A stretch of 9,242 nucleotides of DNA from assembly GCA_025355395.1 (NCBI GenBank), contig JANXZT010000355.1, positions 1 through 9,242 of the forward strand, read 5' to 3'. The position numbers and the translations under genes were made by a program. How positions within the stretch are numbered: position 1 is the first letter of the stretch; every line of letters starts with the position of its first letter. Below are positions 1-7,096 of the stretch, one piece after another. Under the pieces are notes generated by a model. The model saw only the letters and a program-made list of their open reading frames with translations, made no database searches and had not been told where the DNA came from. This DNA comes from Betaproteobacteria bacterium (GTDB lineage: Bacteria; Pseudomonadota; Gammaproteobacteria; Burkholderiales; Casimicrobiaceae).

Positions 1-241
1 CGCGCGCGCGTGGTTCGACGCGGCGGGCGGCTATCCGGACGTGCAAGCCGAAGACATCGCACTGTCGCAGCGGCTGCGAGCCATCGGCAATCCAGCGCTG
101 ATTCCGCTGGCCGTCACCACCAGCGCACGCAAATTCGTTCAGGCCGGTGTCTGGACGAGCTTGCTGCGCGTGCTGGCGATCCTGATAGCACGGCGCTTCG
201 GCCGCAAGCCCCCGCAGGCGTTTTTCGCCGACATCCGATGA
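1..241 (+). CDS. Family 2 glycosyltransferase, C-terminal fragment (5' end outside window)
   Basis: The reading frame is open from base 2 (codons start at base 2) to a TGA at 239-241, giving the last 79 residues of a protein that starts upstream. The fragment reads WFDAAGGYPD, then AEDIALSQRLR, then VTTSARKF, and ends in a hydrophobic stretch. A GGYPD loop, then ED-x-x-LS-x-RL, then a (T)SAR motif is the usual C-terminal pattern of soluble GT-A fold family 2 glycosyltransferases, particularly the small ones annotated as rSAM/selenodomain-associated transferase 2. The ED pair belongs to the acceptor or catalytic-base region in this fold. Sugar donor and acceptor cannot be read from this piece. 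The next gene is convergent, so nothing in the window appears to be co-transcribed downstream. The family call is fairly safe; the subfamily is tentative. Confidence 0.75.
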   Translation, partial: ARAWFDAAGGYPDVQAEDIALSQRLRAIGNPALIPLAVTTSARKFVQAGVWTSLLRVLAILIARRFGRKPPQAFFADIR

Positions 242-378
242 TGCGCGTAATGATTAAAATTCCGGAGCATTGACGGAGCCATTCGACCCAGGATGCCGTT
301 CCGCGCCCGTCAGGGCTTGACCTGTGTTGATTCGTCCCCGAGCGCCCTAGTTCATATCAGTCACAAGGGGTTCCGGGT

Positions 379-395
379 CGAGCCATACGAGCTCG
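379..395 (-). terminator. Weak hairpin just after the GST-like stop codon
   Basis: CGAGC (379-383) and GCTCG (391-395) are perfect 5-base arms with a 7-base loop, lying directly after the minus-strand stop codon at 396-398. No T tract follows on the minus strand, so this is at best a weak or Rho-assisted 3'-end structure. Confidence 0.2.
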
Positions 396-1022
396 TCAAT
401 CTATTTGCATCGAGCGAAACGCAGGCAAGGCCTCGCATCGCGCGGTGACTGCGTCGAGTCGAGGGACGACGTTGTGATCGATGAGGCCAGGGAAGATATG
501 CCTGACAAATGTTACTCCGACGGCAGTCGTTATGTCGGGCTGCATCACGTGATCCGCGATGTACCAGTCCCGGCCCGCCAACTCACGATCGAGCGCCTCG
601 AAGCCCTGGCGAGTCTGTCGGAGCAGCCGCTCCAGGCGCTCCGGCATCTGCAGCGCTTGCGGACGGCGCCGTTCGGCATTTGCGAGCATCGCGCGCTCGA
701 TCGCACCACATGACAACGCCAGGAGGTACAGCGCGCGCCGCCGCGACGGTCCTGTCGCGGGGACCAGGGCACGGTCTGCCCCGGCGAGACCATCAAGATA
801 ATCCAGGATGGCGGCGCTATCGATGAGCGTTTCCCCGTCCGGCAGGATGAGAGCGGGAACACGGCCGATCGGGTTCGTGCGCTCGACTTCGGATATGTGA
901 TCGACCGCCGACAATATCCGTCTCTCGAACGCGATGCCGAAGTAAGCGAGCGTGACGGCAACCCGCCTGACGAATGGCGACAAAAGGCGTCCAATGAGAA
1001 TCGGATTGCGTGCACTGTTCAT
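396..1022 (-). CDS. Glutathione S-transferase-like protein
   Basis: This encodes a 208-residue cytosolic protein of typical GST length. The N-terminal thioredoxin-like domain (about 1-80) begins with a beta strand and the motif LLSPFVRRV. Ser15 sits where Ser-type bacterial GSTs place the residue that activates glutathione. It continues to NPIGRVPAL with the cis-proline (Pro56) and to IDSAAILDYLD, where Asp68-Ser69 matches the pair that contacts the gamma-glutamyl group of glutathione. An all-helical C-terminal domain follows (about 90-205). The substrate cannot be predicted; roles in the family include detoxification, isomerisation and dehalogenation. The start at 1022 was chosen because the GST fold begins there. 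The frame is open up to 1142, but the extra 40 residues are Arg-rich and unlike GSTs. No clear Shine-Dalgarno sequence precedes the ATG. The gene is divergent from the DsrE-like and Bug genes. Confidence 0.85.
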   Translation of the reverse strand: MNSARNPILIGRLLSPFVRRVAVTLAYFGIAFERRILSAVDHISEVERTNPIGRVPALILPDGETLIDSAAILDYLDGLAGADRALVPATGPSRRRALYLLALSCGAIERAMLANAERRRPQALQMPERLERLLRQTRQGFEALDRELAGRDWYIADHVMQPDITTAVGVTFVRHIFPGLIDHNVVPRLDAVTARCEALPAFRSMQID

Positions 1023-1182
1023 CGTCTGCGCGTCTTGCTTCTCGAAGGCACGACCGACACGGCCGTCGCGGCGGTAGTTCCGGGGCCGGAGAACGTCCTG
1101 TTGCTCATCGTAACGGCGAGCACGCTGTCCGGCAGCATGCAATCACCTGCGATCAACAAAACTCCAGTCTAGCGAATGATAT

Positions 1183-1285
1183 GATAACAAAGGGCTCCAT
1201 TGACCCGCTGCGCCGGCCCGTCATCGTCGAGTGTCTCCAGGCGATAACTGCCGAGGAATGATCCGGCGGAATGAGCGCCGTTATC
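1183..1285. promoter_or_regulatory. Divergent regulatory region with three GATAAC half-sites
   Basis: The 285-base space between the divergent GST-like gene and the DsrE-like gene carries GATAAC at 1183-1188 and again at 1243-1248, exactly 60 bases apart, plus the inverted copy GTTATC at 1280-1285, just before the ribosome binding site at 1308. The second and third copies form a 6-base inverted repeat with a 31-base loop. The first copy overlaps TATGAT (1180-1185), which could be a -10 element, but no convincing -35 lies at the right distance. Repeated half-sites between divergent promoters fit a transcription-factor target. No regulator gene is present in the window. Confidence 0.3.
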
Positions 1286-1307
1286 TCAAGGTAGTGGAGC
1301 ATCAACC

Positions 1308-1679
1308 GTGAGCAAAAAGCTTATCTTCTTTGAGGCGGCCGACCCGACGCTCGACCCTGGGCCACTGATTGCGGCCTATCACTTCGCGTCGGTAGCAGCG
1401 AAAGCGAATCTCAAGGCCGAGGTTCGACTGGCGGCCCAAGCCGTCCGGGCGGCCGATCTCGATGCGTCGGACCCTGACGCGGATGTTCATCTGCTTTTGA
1501 AAAAGGGCCCGGCGCAAGGCGTCTTCCTGTCAGTCTGTCCTCGAGCGATGGAGCAATTCGGCGTTACCCCCGAGCAGGCACGCGCCATCGGAGCTCGGCC
1601 GCGGTCGCTGACGGATATTCTCACCGAGGTCGCCGAGGGTAGCTCCGTCCTGATCCCCATCACGCATCGCATGGCGTGA
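1308..1679 (+). CDS. DsrE/DsrF-like small protein
   Basis: This encodes a 123-residue soluble protein with no signal peptide or membrane segment. It opens with a short strand (KKLIFFEA), then a helix rich in Ala (about 20-33), then EVRLAAQAVR, and later LLLKKGPAQGVFLSVCPRAMEQFGV, ending near a strand SSVLIPI. Alternating strands and helices with a single Cys (Cys77) after a hydrophobic strand, followed by a helix, resemble the DsrE/DsrF/TusD fold used in sulfur relay and related redox roles. The assignment rests on pattern, not on a decisive motif. The GTG start at 1308 is supported by GGAG at 1296-1299 with an 8-base spacer. The Bug gene follows on the same strand after 113 bases and may share its transcript. 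Confidence 0.55.
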   Translation: MSKKLIFFEAADPTLDPGPLIAAYHFASVAAKANLKAEVRLAAQAVRAADLDASDPDADVHLLLKKGPAQGVFLSVCPRAMEQFGVTPEQARAIGARPRSLTDILTEVAEGSSVLIPITHRMA

Positions 1680-1782
1680 CGAGAACGCCGAACGCTTCCT
1701 CTTCGAGGGTTGTCGCCCGGCGATCGCAGTGCCGCAGAATCTCCCCGGACGGCCGCAGCCCGGGCGAAGGAATGAACGAGCT

Positions 1783-1787
1783 GGGAG
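1783..1787 (+). promoter_or_regulatory. Ribosome binding site that fixes the Bug protein start
   Basis: GGGAG lies 5 bases before the ATG at 1793. An alternative ATG at 1772 has its GAAGG only one base away, and the frame is open from a GTG at 1676, but only the 1793 start begins directly with a signal peptide. Confidence 0.6.
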
Positions 1788-1792
1788 CCGTG

Positions 1793-2755
1793 ATGAAAAT
1801 CGTTCGCGTGTTCACAGCGCTCGCTGTAGCCGTTGGGACAGCCACCACGGCGCTCGCGCAAGGCTATCCGACCAAGCCGGTGCACCTGATAGTGGGGCTT
1901 CCGCCCGGGTCCGTTCCCGACACGATTGCCCGGTCGCTAAGCCCGAAACTCCGGGAAGCCTGGGGTCAGCCCATCGTAATCGAGAACCGCCTCGGCGCAG
2001 CCGGCGTGATCGCCGCCAGCGTCGTCGCGAAGGCGCCGGCGGACGGCCACATGCTGCTCGTCCACGGAGCTTATGCAGTGAACGCGGCGCTCGCCCCGAA
2101 CCTGCCATACGATCCACTGAAGGATTTCGTTGCCATTACGCCGCTCGCCAGCCAGCCTTTCGTTCTGATCGTGGCTACGGCGTCGGGCGTGAGAACCGTC
2201 GCAGAATTGATTGCGGCGGCGAAGGCGAAGCCCGCGCAACTCAACTACGGCTCTCCGGGCATTGGCAGCCTGCCGCACCTCGGCGTCGAAAGTTTCAAGC
2301 TTACGACCGGCATTGACGTGGCGCACGTTCCCTACAAGGGGCCTGCTGAAGTCATCACCGACCTCATTGCAGAGCGCATCACCTTCGCCTATTCGCCAAT
2401 TCAAATTGCCTTGCCGCATATCCGAAGCGGCAGTCTGAGCGCGCTGGGAGTGAGTGGGGAGCGGCGCTCGAGCCTGTTGCCGGACGTGCCGACGCTCGCG
2501 GAAGCCGGTGTCTCGGGCTTCACACCCACCCTCTCGGTCGGCGTATGGGCGCCGGCGGGAACGCCTGCTGACGTGGTAGACAAGATCTCGAACGACATTG
2601 CGCGCGCCCTGACGACTCCGGATGCGCGTGACGACCTGGCGAAGGTCGGCGCCGAATCGATGAGGATGAGTCCGTCCGAATTCGTGCAGTTCATTCGCCG
2701 CGAGATTCATGAGATGACACGAATTGTCAAGGCGGCCGGTATCACGCCCGAGTAA
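1793..2755 (+). CDS. Bug/TTT family periplasmic solute-binding protein
   Basis: This encodes a 320-residue protein, the usual length for the tripartite tricarboxylate transporter substrate-binding (Bug) family. Residues 1-22 form a Sec signal peptide with likely cleavage after ALA, before QGYPTKPV. Family signatures follow in order: YPTKPVHLIVGLPPGS (25-40) with Asp43 in the ligand-binding loop, GQPIVIENRLGAAG (58-71), APADGHMLLV (81-90), PYDPLKDFVAITPLAS (105-120), NYGSPGIGSLPHLGVE (151-166), VPYKGPAEVITDLIA (179-193) and VWAPAGTPADVVDKI (251-265). Bug proteins bind small carboxylates or similar ligands in the periplasm. Most are orphans without adjacent TctA/TctB membrane genes, as here, so the ligand cannot be named. 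The usual second Gly of the PPGG loop is Ser40, a modest variation. The upstream DsrE-like gene is on the same strand. Confidence 0.93.
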   Translation: MKIVRVFTALAVAVGTATTALAQGYPTKPVHLIVGLPPGSVPDTIARSLSPKLREAWGQPIVIENRLGAAGVIAASVVAKAPADGHMLLVHGAYAVNAALAPNLPYDPLKDFVAITPLASQPFVLIVATASGVRTVAELIAAAKAKPAQLNYGSPGIGSLPHLGVESFKLTTGIDVAHVPYKGPAEVITDLIAERITFAYSPIQIALPHIRSGSLSALGVSGERRSSLLPDVPTLAEAGVSGFTPTLSVGVWAPAGTPADVVDKISNDIARALTTPDARDDLAKVGAESMRMSPSEFVQFIRREIHEMTRIVKAAGITPE

Positions 2756-2756
2756 C

Positions 2757-2776
2757 GGGCCCGGGATTTCGGGTCC
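2757..2776 (+). terminator. Hairpin after the Bug gene, possible terminator
   Basis: GGGCCCG (2757-2763) can pair with CGGGTCC (2770-2776), seven pairs including one G-U, around a 6-base loop, starting two bases after the Bug stop codon. No run of T follows, so intrinsic termination is doubtful. Its position between two convergent genes fits a 3'-end structure. Confidence 0.35.
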
Positions 2777-2889
2777 AGCCGGGGGCAGCGCCAGGAGCGG
2801 TGACGTTCACAGCCGCGGCTGCGGCGAAGTCGTCCCACTGCTTTTCCATATTGAGCGGGCCGATATCGACGCCTCGCGCCGCCCGCCTC

Positions 2890-5028
2890 TCACGCATGCG
2901 ACAGGACCGGCTCCTGTTCAACGGTCCTGGCTTCAATCGGCGCCGTCGAGAAGAAATGATACTTGTTCTTCCCGCTTTGCTTGGCGCAATACATGGCAGT
3001 GTCGGCATTCTTGGCAAGAACTGTTACATCGGCACCATCTGAGGGGTACACGCTGATGCCGATGCTCGCGGTCACCCGACCCTCCGGTCCGGCGAGATCG
3101 AACGGCGTGGCTGCGGCGTCGAGAATTCTTTGCGCGATGTTCGCGAGATCGTATGGATCGGAAACGTCCTCGATCAGGACCATGAATTCGTCGCCGCCGA
3201 CACGGGCAGCGCCATCGCTCTCGATTTCCCGTCCGATGGCATCCGTACCGCGCAAGCATTCCCGCAGCCGCTGCGCAAACGTTTGCAAAAGGTAGTCGCC
3301 GGCATCGTGGCCGAAGGTGTCGTTGATCCGCTTGAAGCCATCGAGATCGATAAAAAGCAGCGCCAGAACGGTTTTACGGCGCCGCGCCTTGGCGAGCGCG
3401 CGCAGCAACGAATGATTGAACAGGTTTCGATTGGGCAGTGCCGTCAGCAAGTCGAAATGGGCCAGATGCCGGAGTTGTTTCTCCGCCTCCTTGCGGGTCA
3501 AAAACTGGCCGATTTGCAAGCCGATCGATTCGGCCACCGCAAGCAACGCGGGGTCCGGTGGCCGCGCATCGCGGGTATAGAACTCCATCACGCCCGCAGG
3601 TCCTTCGCCCCGCACGATTGGAAAGGCAAACGCGCTGCGCAGACCTGCCACGCTCGCAAGCGGGGCCCGGTTGAAATCGGGCTGGCAGGAAACATCAGCA
3701 AGCCACAGCGGCTTCAACGATGTCCAGACACGCCTCACCAAACCCGCGGATTCCGGGGCCAGGACGAGGCTACTGCTACCTGCCAGAAACGCGTCGATCT
3801 CGCTGGAGGCAATCCCCCACGTCTCGGCACAGCGCAGGTGGTGGGTTTTCTCGTCCCAGTACCATCGCGCACCGCAGTCCCATCGCAGACCCTCACACAC
3901 GGTCTGAATGATCTGCGGCGCAGCCTCGCCGATCGAACCGGACTCAGCCAGAAGGCGGGTGACGGCATGCTCCATCGCTTGCCGTTGCTCCAGTCGCTTC
4001 CGTTCGGTGACATCGCGCCGCACCCCAACCAGGCCGCCGCTGTGGGTGCGCCGCTCGGTTACCTGAATCCAGCGGCCGTCGCCAAACTGTACTTCGCGCG
4101 GCTCCGGGCCCGGATTGCGGTGATGACGCACGCGCTCTGCGACCCACGCCTCGACATCGTTCTTGAACTCCGGCTCGATCAGTTCTCCTTTCGAGACCGA
4201 TGTGCGCACCAAGTCCTCGAAGCTCATGCCGACAAGGGCAGCGGTGGTGTCGAAATTGGTAAAGGTCCTGGCGTACTGGTGATTGCAGAGGATCAAACGG
4301 TCCCTGGCGTCGAATACCGCAAAGGCTTCGGTGAGGCTTTCGATGGCATCGAGGAGCATGGTCTGGGCGGTGGCAGTCTCGTCTCGCGCCAAGAGCAGGC
4401 TCCGCTCATTCGCCCGACCGCTCTCCAGTGCGGCGCGCTGCTCCGAGTTGCTCCTTTTCAACCGCTCCTGAAGGCTGCTGATGTAACCCCCCATTTGCGC
4501 GAACCACGGCAAGGTGATGGCGAGCGCAAGCCACTGGAGTATTTCGAGATCGAGATCGAGTGTCTGCGGCTTGCGCACCCACAGCAATCCGATGACCAAC
4601 CCGTAGCCGATCAGAATGAACAGTGCCTGGCGCATCAGCGCCCTGGCGGTCAGCTTCAGCACGCCAAAGAGGAATGCCATCAGGACAAAGATCAGGAAGA
4701 CTCCGCGCGCCCCATTGCTCAGATACATGGCGTAGAGGATGACAACGGTGGCGGTCGACATCTGCGGTAGCGTCAGGCTGGGATCCGCAAATTTCAGGTT
4801 GAGCCCAGTGCGAAACGCGAGATAGAACGCGAGTATCGCCACAACGACAGCGCCCGTAATCTGAACGAAGGCAATTTTCGACAACGCGCCTTGCATATAG
4901 ATGACAAAAAGAATGCCGATGGTCAGCAACGATGTTCCGGCTGCCCAGAAATAGCGGCGCATTCTCCGCTGTTGCTTGGCATCGCCCCCGGACACGAGAG
5001 TGACGGAGTCTACGGGTGCAACGCGCAT
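2890..5028 (-). CDS. Membrane-anchored PAS-GAF-GGDEF diguanylate cyclase
   Basis: This encodes a 712-residue inner-membrane signalling enzyme predicted to make c-di-GMP from two GTP. From the N-terminus: about six TM helices (roughly 26-47, 53-72, 91-103, 107-124, 133-151, 162-184); a charged helical linker (about 185-225); a PAS domain (226-345) with the core AFAVFDARDRLILCNHQYA, ending in the typical GVRRDVTERKRLE; a GAF domain (about 354-511); and a GGDEF domain (about 521-695). The GGDEF domain has HFDLLTALPNRNLF, the metal-binding FIDLDGF segment, NDTFGHDAGD and an intact GGDEF signature at 611-615, so it should be active. There is no EAL or HD-GYP domain. The product-binding RxxD motif (RGTD, 593-596) is separated from GGDEF by 14 residues rather than the usual 5. 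The start at 5028 has no strong Shine-Dalgarno. An open extension to 5178 is Arg/Cys-rich and unlikely to be coding. The gene is divergent from a glycosyltransferase-barrel pair. Confidence 0.93.
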   Translation of the reverse strand: MRVAPVDSVTLVSGGDAKQQRRMRRYFWAAGTSLLTIGILFVIYMQGALSKIAFVQITGAVVVAILAFYLAFRTGLNLKFADPSLTLPQMSTATVVILYAMYLSNGARGVFLIFVLMAFLFGVLKLTARALMRQALFILIGYGLVIGLLWVRKPQTLDLDLEILQWLALAITLPWFAQMGGYISSLQERLKRSNSEQRAALESGRANERSLLLARDETATAQTMLLDAIESLTEAFAVFDARDRLILCNHQYARTFTNFDTTAALVGMSFEDLVRTSVSKGELIEPEFKNDVEAWVAERVRHHRNPGPEPREVQFGDGRWIQVTERRTHSGGLVGVRRDVTERKRLEQRQAMEHAVTRLLAESGSIGEAAPQIIQTVCEGLRWDCGARWYWDEKTHHLRCAETWGIASSEIDAFLAGSSSLVLAPESAGLVRRVWTSLKPLWLADVSCQPDFNRAPLASVAGLRSAFAFPIVRGEGPAGVMEFYTRDARPPDPALLAVAESIGLQIGQFLTRKEAEKQLRHLAHFDLLTALPNRNLFNHSLLRALAKARRRKTVLALLFIDLDGFKRINDTFGHDAGDYLLQTFAQRLRECLRGTDAIGREIESDGAARVGGDEFMVLIEDVSDPYDLANIAQRILDAAATPFDLAGPEGRVTASIGISVYPSDGADVTVLAKNADTAMYCAKQSGKNKYHFFSTAPIEARTVEQEPVLSHA

Positions 5029-5599
5029 GATGTGAATCCGCGACGGATCGGCTGCGACGTCATCAGCCCAAAAGAGAGGTCGGCGCCAGAGACGTCGTCG
5101 CGGCGCGCGGTAGGCACACCTTCGGCTGGCGCATCGCGAACACGCGAGCGTGCGGCGACAACTTTCGTCTGACACCATCTGTTGCTACATCGGAAGAAAG
5201 TGCCGCTGTAAGGCACATCCATGAGTCCTCCAGCCGGTGGTGAGCGTTTTGGATTCGACGCGCAATTACCAGGCCAGCGGCCCAATGCCGGACCGATCTG
5301 GGACGATGTAGCTGCTTGGGTGAATCGCGCGCGGCTAACGAAGTAGCGCCGTCGGCAGGGTTGGGTTGAGCGCTCAACGACACGCGATCGGATGCAAGTC
5401 AGAAGAGGCAAACGCGTGCCGGTCAACGCGGCTTCTGTTCAAGTCGGTATGCGGCGCCACGAGATGCAAATGGAATTTTGTCGGAGGCAAGGCATCTTCG
5501 GCGTCGTTGTAGCTTTCACAATGTAGGCATTGACTTGTGCGATCACGCGCCGGTCATGCGGCCGAGCGTCGTTAGCACGAACCTTGCTGATGGGGCCGC
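5029..5599. other. Divergent intergenic region between cyclase and glycosyltransferase
   Basis: These 571 bases hold no convincing gene; open frames here are short and compositionally unlike proteins. They should contain the promoters of both flanking genes. Visible elements are a small hairpin (GTGCC 5200-5204 with GGCAC 5212-5216), a perfect 14-base palindrome at 5365-5378 (listed separately), and a TTGACT at 5530-5535 that could be a -35 for the glycosyltransferase, although no good -10 follows at 17 bases. The glycosyltransferase start at 5600 is preceded by GGGG (5592-5595). Confidence 0.5.
5365..5378. promoter_or_regulatory. Perfect 14-base palindrome, candidate operator
   Basis: GTTGAGCGCTCAAC is a perfect two-fold symmetric site with no spacer, lying 222 bases before the glycosyltransferase start and 337 bases before the cyclase start. 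Such symmetry fits binding by a dimeric helix-turn-helix regulator. I do not recognise the site as that of a known regulator. It is too short, and lacks a loop, to be a good terminator. Confidence 0.4.
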
Positions 5600-7096
5600 A
5601 TGGCTCCTCCCGCCTCTCCGGCACGCAATGTAGCGACAACCTCGACGCCTCTGGATGAATCCGGCGTCGTTGTCGAATCCCAACCTCTGGCCCGCGACGC
5701 ACGCCATGTCGCAGACGGTGTGCGATCGTTGGCAATGCCGGCGTCGCAGCTGGGAGAAGTGCTGGCGCGGGGCGCCCCATCTGCAGGGAACGATTCACGG
5801 CGGTATCTAACCGTCCGGGTCAAATTTGCGTTGTCGCTGGCGGTGAGTCTCGCCTGGCTCGCGCTCACCACCTGGGTGGCGGTGCCGTGGATCGAGCAAT
5901 TGTCGTCGGTCACGGGACGTGTTCTGGCTTTTGTGGCCGTGGGCGGCATCGCCTTGGTGCCCGGATTCATGAATGCGTTCTTGGTCGCCAGCCTGCTATT
6001 CGATCGTAGGCCGGCACGGCGCCGCATCTACCGCTACCCAGGCGTGACGATCCTGATCGCGGCGTACAACGAGGAAGGATCGATCGCCGACACGCTTCAC
6101 TCCATCGAGTGCCAGCGCTATCCCGGCCCGCTGGAAGTGTTTGTCATCGATGACGGATCGCGAGATGCAACGGCCGCGATCGTCGAAGCGGCCGGTTATG
6201 ACTGGGTCCGGCTTTTGCGCCAGCCGCGCAACATGGGGAAGTCGGCCGCGCTCAATCGTGGGCTCGACCACGCGCGCCACGACCTTGTCATCACCCTCGA
6301 CGCCGACTCGTATCTCTATCGCGACGCCCTGCGCAACCTGGTCGAGCGGTTCATGGGTGATCCACCCGAAACGCGTGCCGTGGCGGGCACCATGCTCGTT
6401 CGTAATTCGCGCAAGAACTGGGTCACCAAGGCGCAGGAATGGGATTACTTCCACGGCATCTCGGCAATCAAGCGCGTGCAATCGCTCTATCAGGGGACCC
6501 TTGTTGCGCAGGGTGCTTTCTCCATCTATGACCGCACGACGTTGCGCGAAATCGGTGGCTGGAAGAACTGTGTGGGCGAGGACATCGTTCTCACCTGGGG
6601 CTTCCTGATTCGCGGCTATCGCGTCGGTCATGCCGAGGATGCTTGCTGCTTCACCAATGTGCCGGAAAATCTCCGCCAGTTTGTCCGGCAGCGCCAGCGC
6701 TGGGCCAGAGGAATGATGGAAGCGTTCCGGCAGTTCCCCGGCATTCTTCGCACCCCAAGGCTTTCGACGTTGTTCGTATGGTGGAATGTGCTCTTTCCCT
6801 GGCTCGATCTCGCCTTCACCGTGTTCTTCATTCCTGGGTGTGTTCTGGCCCTGTTCGGGATCTTCTGGATTGCCGGACCACTCACCCTGGCGTTGTTGCC
6901 CATGGCGCTGCTGATCAACTGGCTGATGTTTCGCGTGGGCTCGCGCACATTCAGCGCCAACGGCCTGCGAGTACGACGCAATGTCCGCGGCTTCCTGGTC
7001 TACGCGTTTGCGTACAGCCTCATCTTGCAGCCCGCTTGCGTAGCGGGATACTTTTCCGAGCTCTTCGGCCTGCGAAAGTCCTGGGGCACGAAGTGA
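5600..7096 (+). CDS. Processive membrane glycosyltransferase, PgaC/NodC-like (GT2)
   Basis: This encodes a 498-residue inner-membrane polysaccharide synthase-like protein. Two TM helices (about 74-95 and 107-133) precede a cytosolic GT-A domain (about 146-375), and about three TM helices follow (within 391-421, 423-443, 464-486), the topology of PgaC/IcaA-type synthases. Catalytic motifs are complete: DDGS (184-187) and DAD (234-236) for nucleotide-sugar and metal binding, GED (326-328) with the catalytic base, and QRQRW (364-368), the QxxRW motif of processive enzymes. The likely product is a beta-linked homopolymer such as poly-GlcNAc, but the sugar cannot be fixed from sequence. The start is uncertain. 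The ATG at 5600 has GGGG 4 bases upstream and gives about 70 extra cytosolic residues of low conservation appearance; an ATG at 5735 (residue 46) would also leave the first TM helix intact. The barrel gene overlaps its stop codon, and a diguanylate cyclase lies divergently upstream. Confidence 0.9.
   Translation: MAPPASPARNVATTSTPLDESGVVVESQPLARDARHVADGVRSLAMPASQLGEVLARGAPSAGNDSRRYLTVRVKFALSLAVSLAWLALTTWVAVPWIEQLSSVTGRVLAFVAVGGIALVPGFMNAFLVASLLFDRRPARRRIYRYPGVTILIAAYNEEGSIADTLHSIECQRYPGPLEVFVIDDGSRDATAAIVEAAGYDWVRLLRQPRNMGKSAALNRGLDHARHDLVITLDADSYLYRDALRNLVERFMGDPPETRAVAGTMLVRNSRKNWVTKAQEWDYFHGISAIKRVQSLYQGTLVAQGAFSIYDRTTLREIGGWKNCVGEDIVLTWGFLIRGYRVGHAEDACCFTNVPENLRQFVRQRQRWARGMMEAFRQFPGILRTPRLSTLFVWWNVLFPWLDLAFTVFFIPGCVLALFGIFWIAGPLTLALLPMALLINWLMFRVGSRTFSANGLRVRRNVRGFLVYAFAYSLILQPACVAGYFSELFGLRKSWGTK

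Noticed and set aside
1..10. Alternating CG run at the window start, a possible Z-DNA tract.
   Set aside because: It is ten bases inside the coding sequence of a glycosyltransferase (Ala/Arg codons) in GC-rich DNA and is cut by the window edge.
305..316. GCCC-GTCA-GGGC hairpin between the two convergent genes at 242-395.
   Set aside because: The stem is only four pairs with no T tract; not enough to call a terminator.
1023..1142. A 40-residue extension of the GST-like protein.
   Set aside because: The sequence is Arg/Asp-rich and unlike GSTs; the thioredoxin-like fold begins right after the ATG at 1022.
1676..1792. A 39-residue extension of the Bug protein from a GTG overlapping the DsrE-like stop codon.
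   Set aside because: It would bury the signal peptide behind an Arg-rich stretch; the ATG at 1793 has GGGAG at the right distance and begins the signal peptide.
3130..4770. A 546-codon open frame on the plus strand, antisense to the diguanylate cyclase.
   Set aside because: It lies wholly opposite well-recognised PAS, GAF and GGDEF coding sequence, shows no domain of its own and reads as the usual antisense shadow of a GC-rich gene.
5029..5178. A 50-residue N-terminal extension of the cyclase to an ATG at 5178.
   Set aside because: The added residues are Arg- and Cys-rich with no family resemblance; the start at 5028 sits just ahead of the membrane region. Neither start has a strong ribosome binding site, so this is a judgement.
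5449..5526. A 25-residue small frame in the cyclase-glycosyltransferase gap with a hydrophobic end.
   Set aside because: No ribosome binding site precedes it and it is short enough to occur by chance.
6643..7092. A 150-residue upstream extension of the barrel protein within the glycosyltransferase gene.
   Set aside because: It overlaps the glycosyltransferase's catalytic and membrane coding sequence out of frame; the signal peptide starts at the GTG at 7093.
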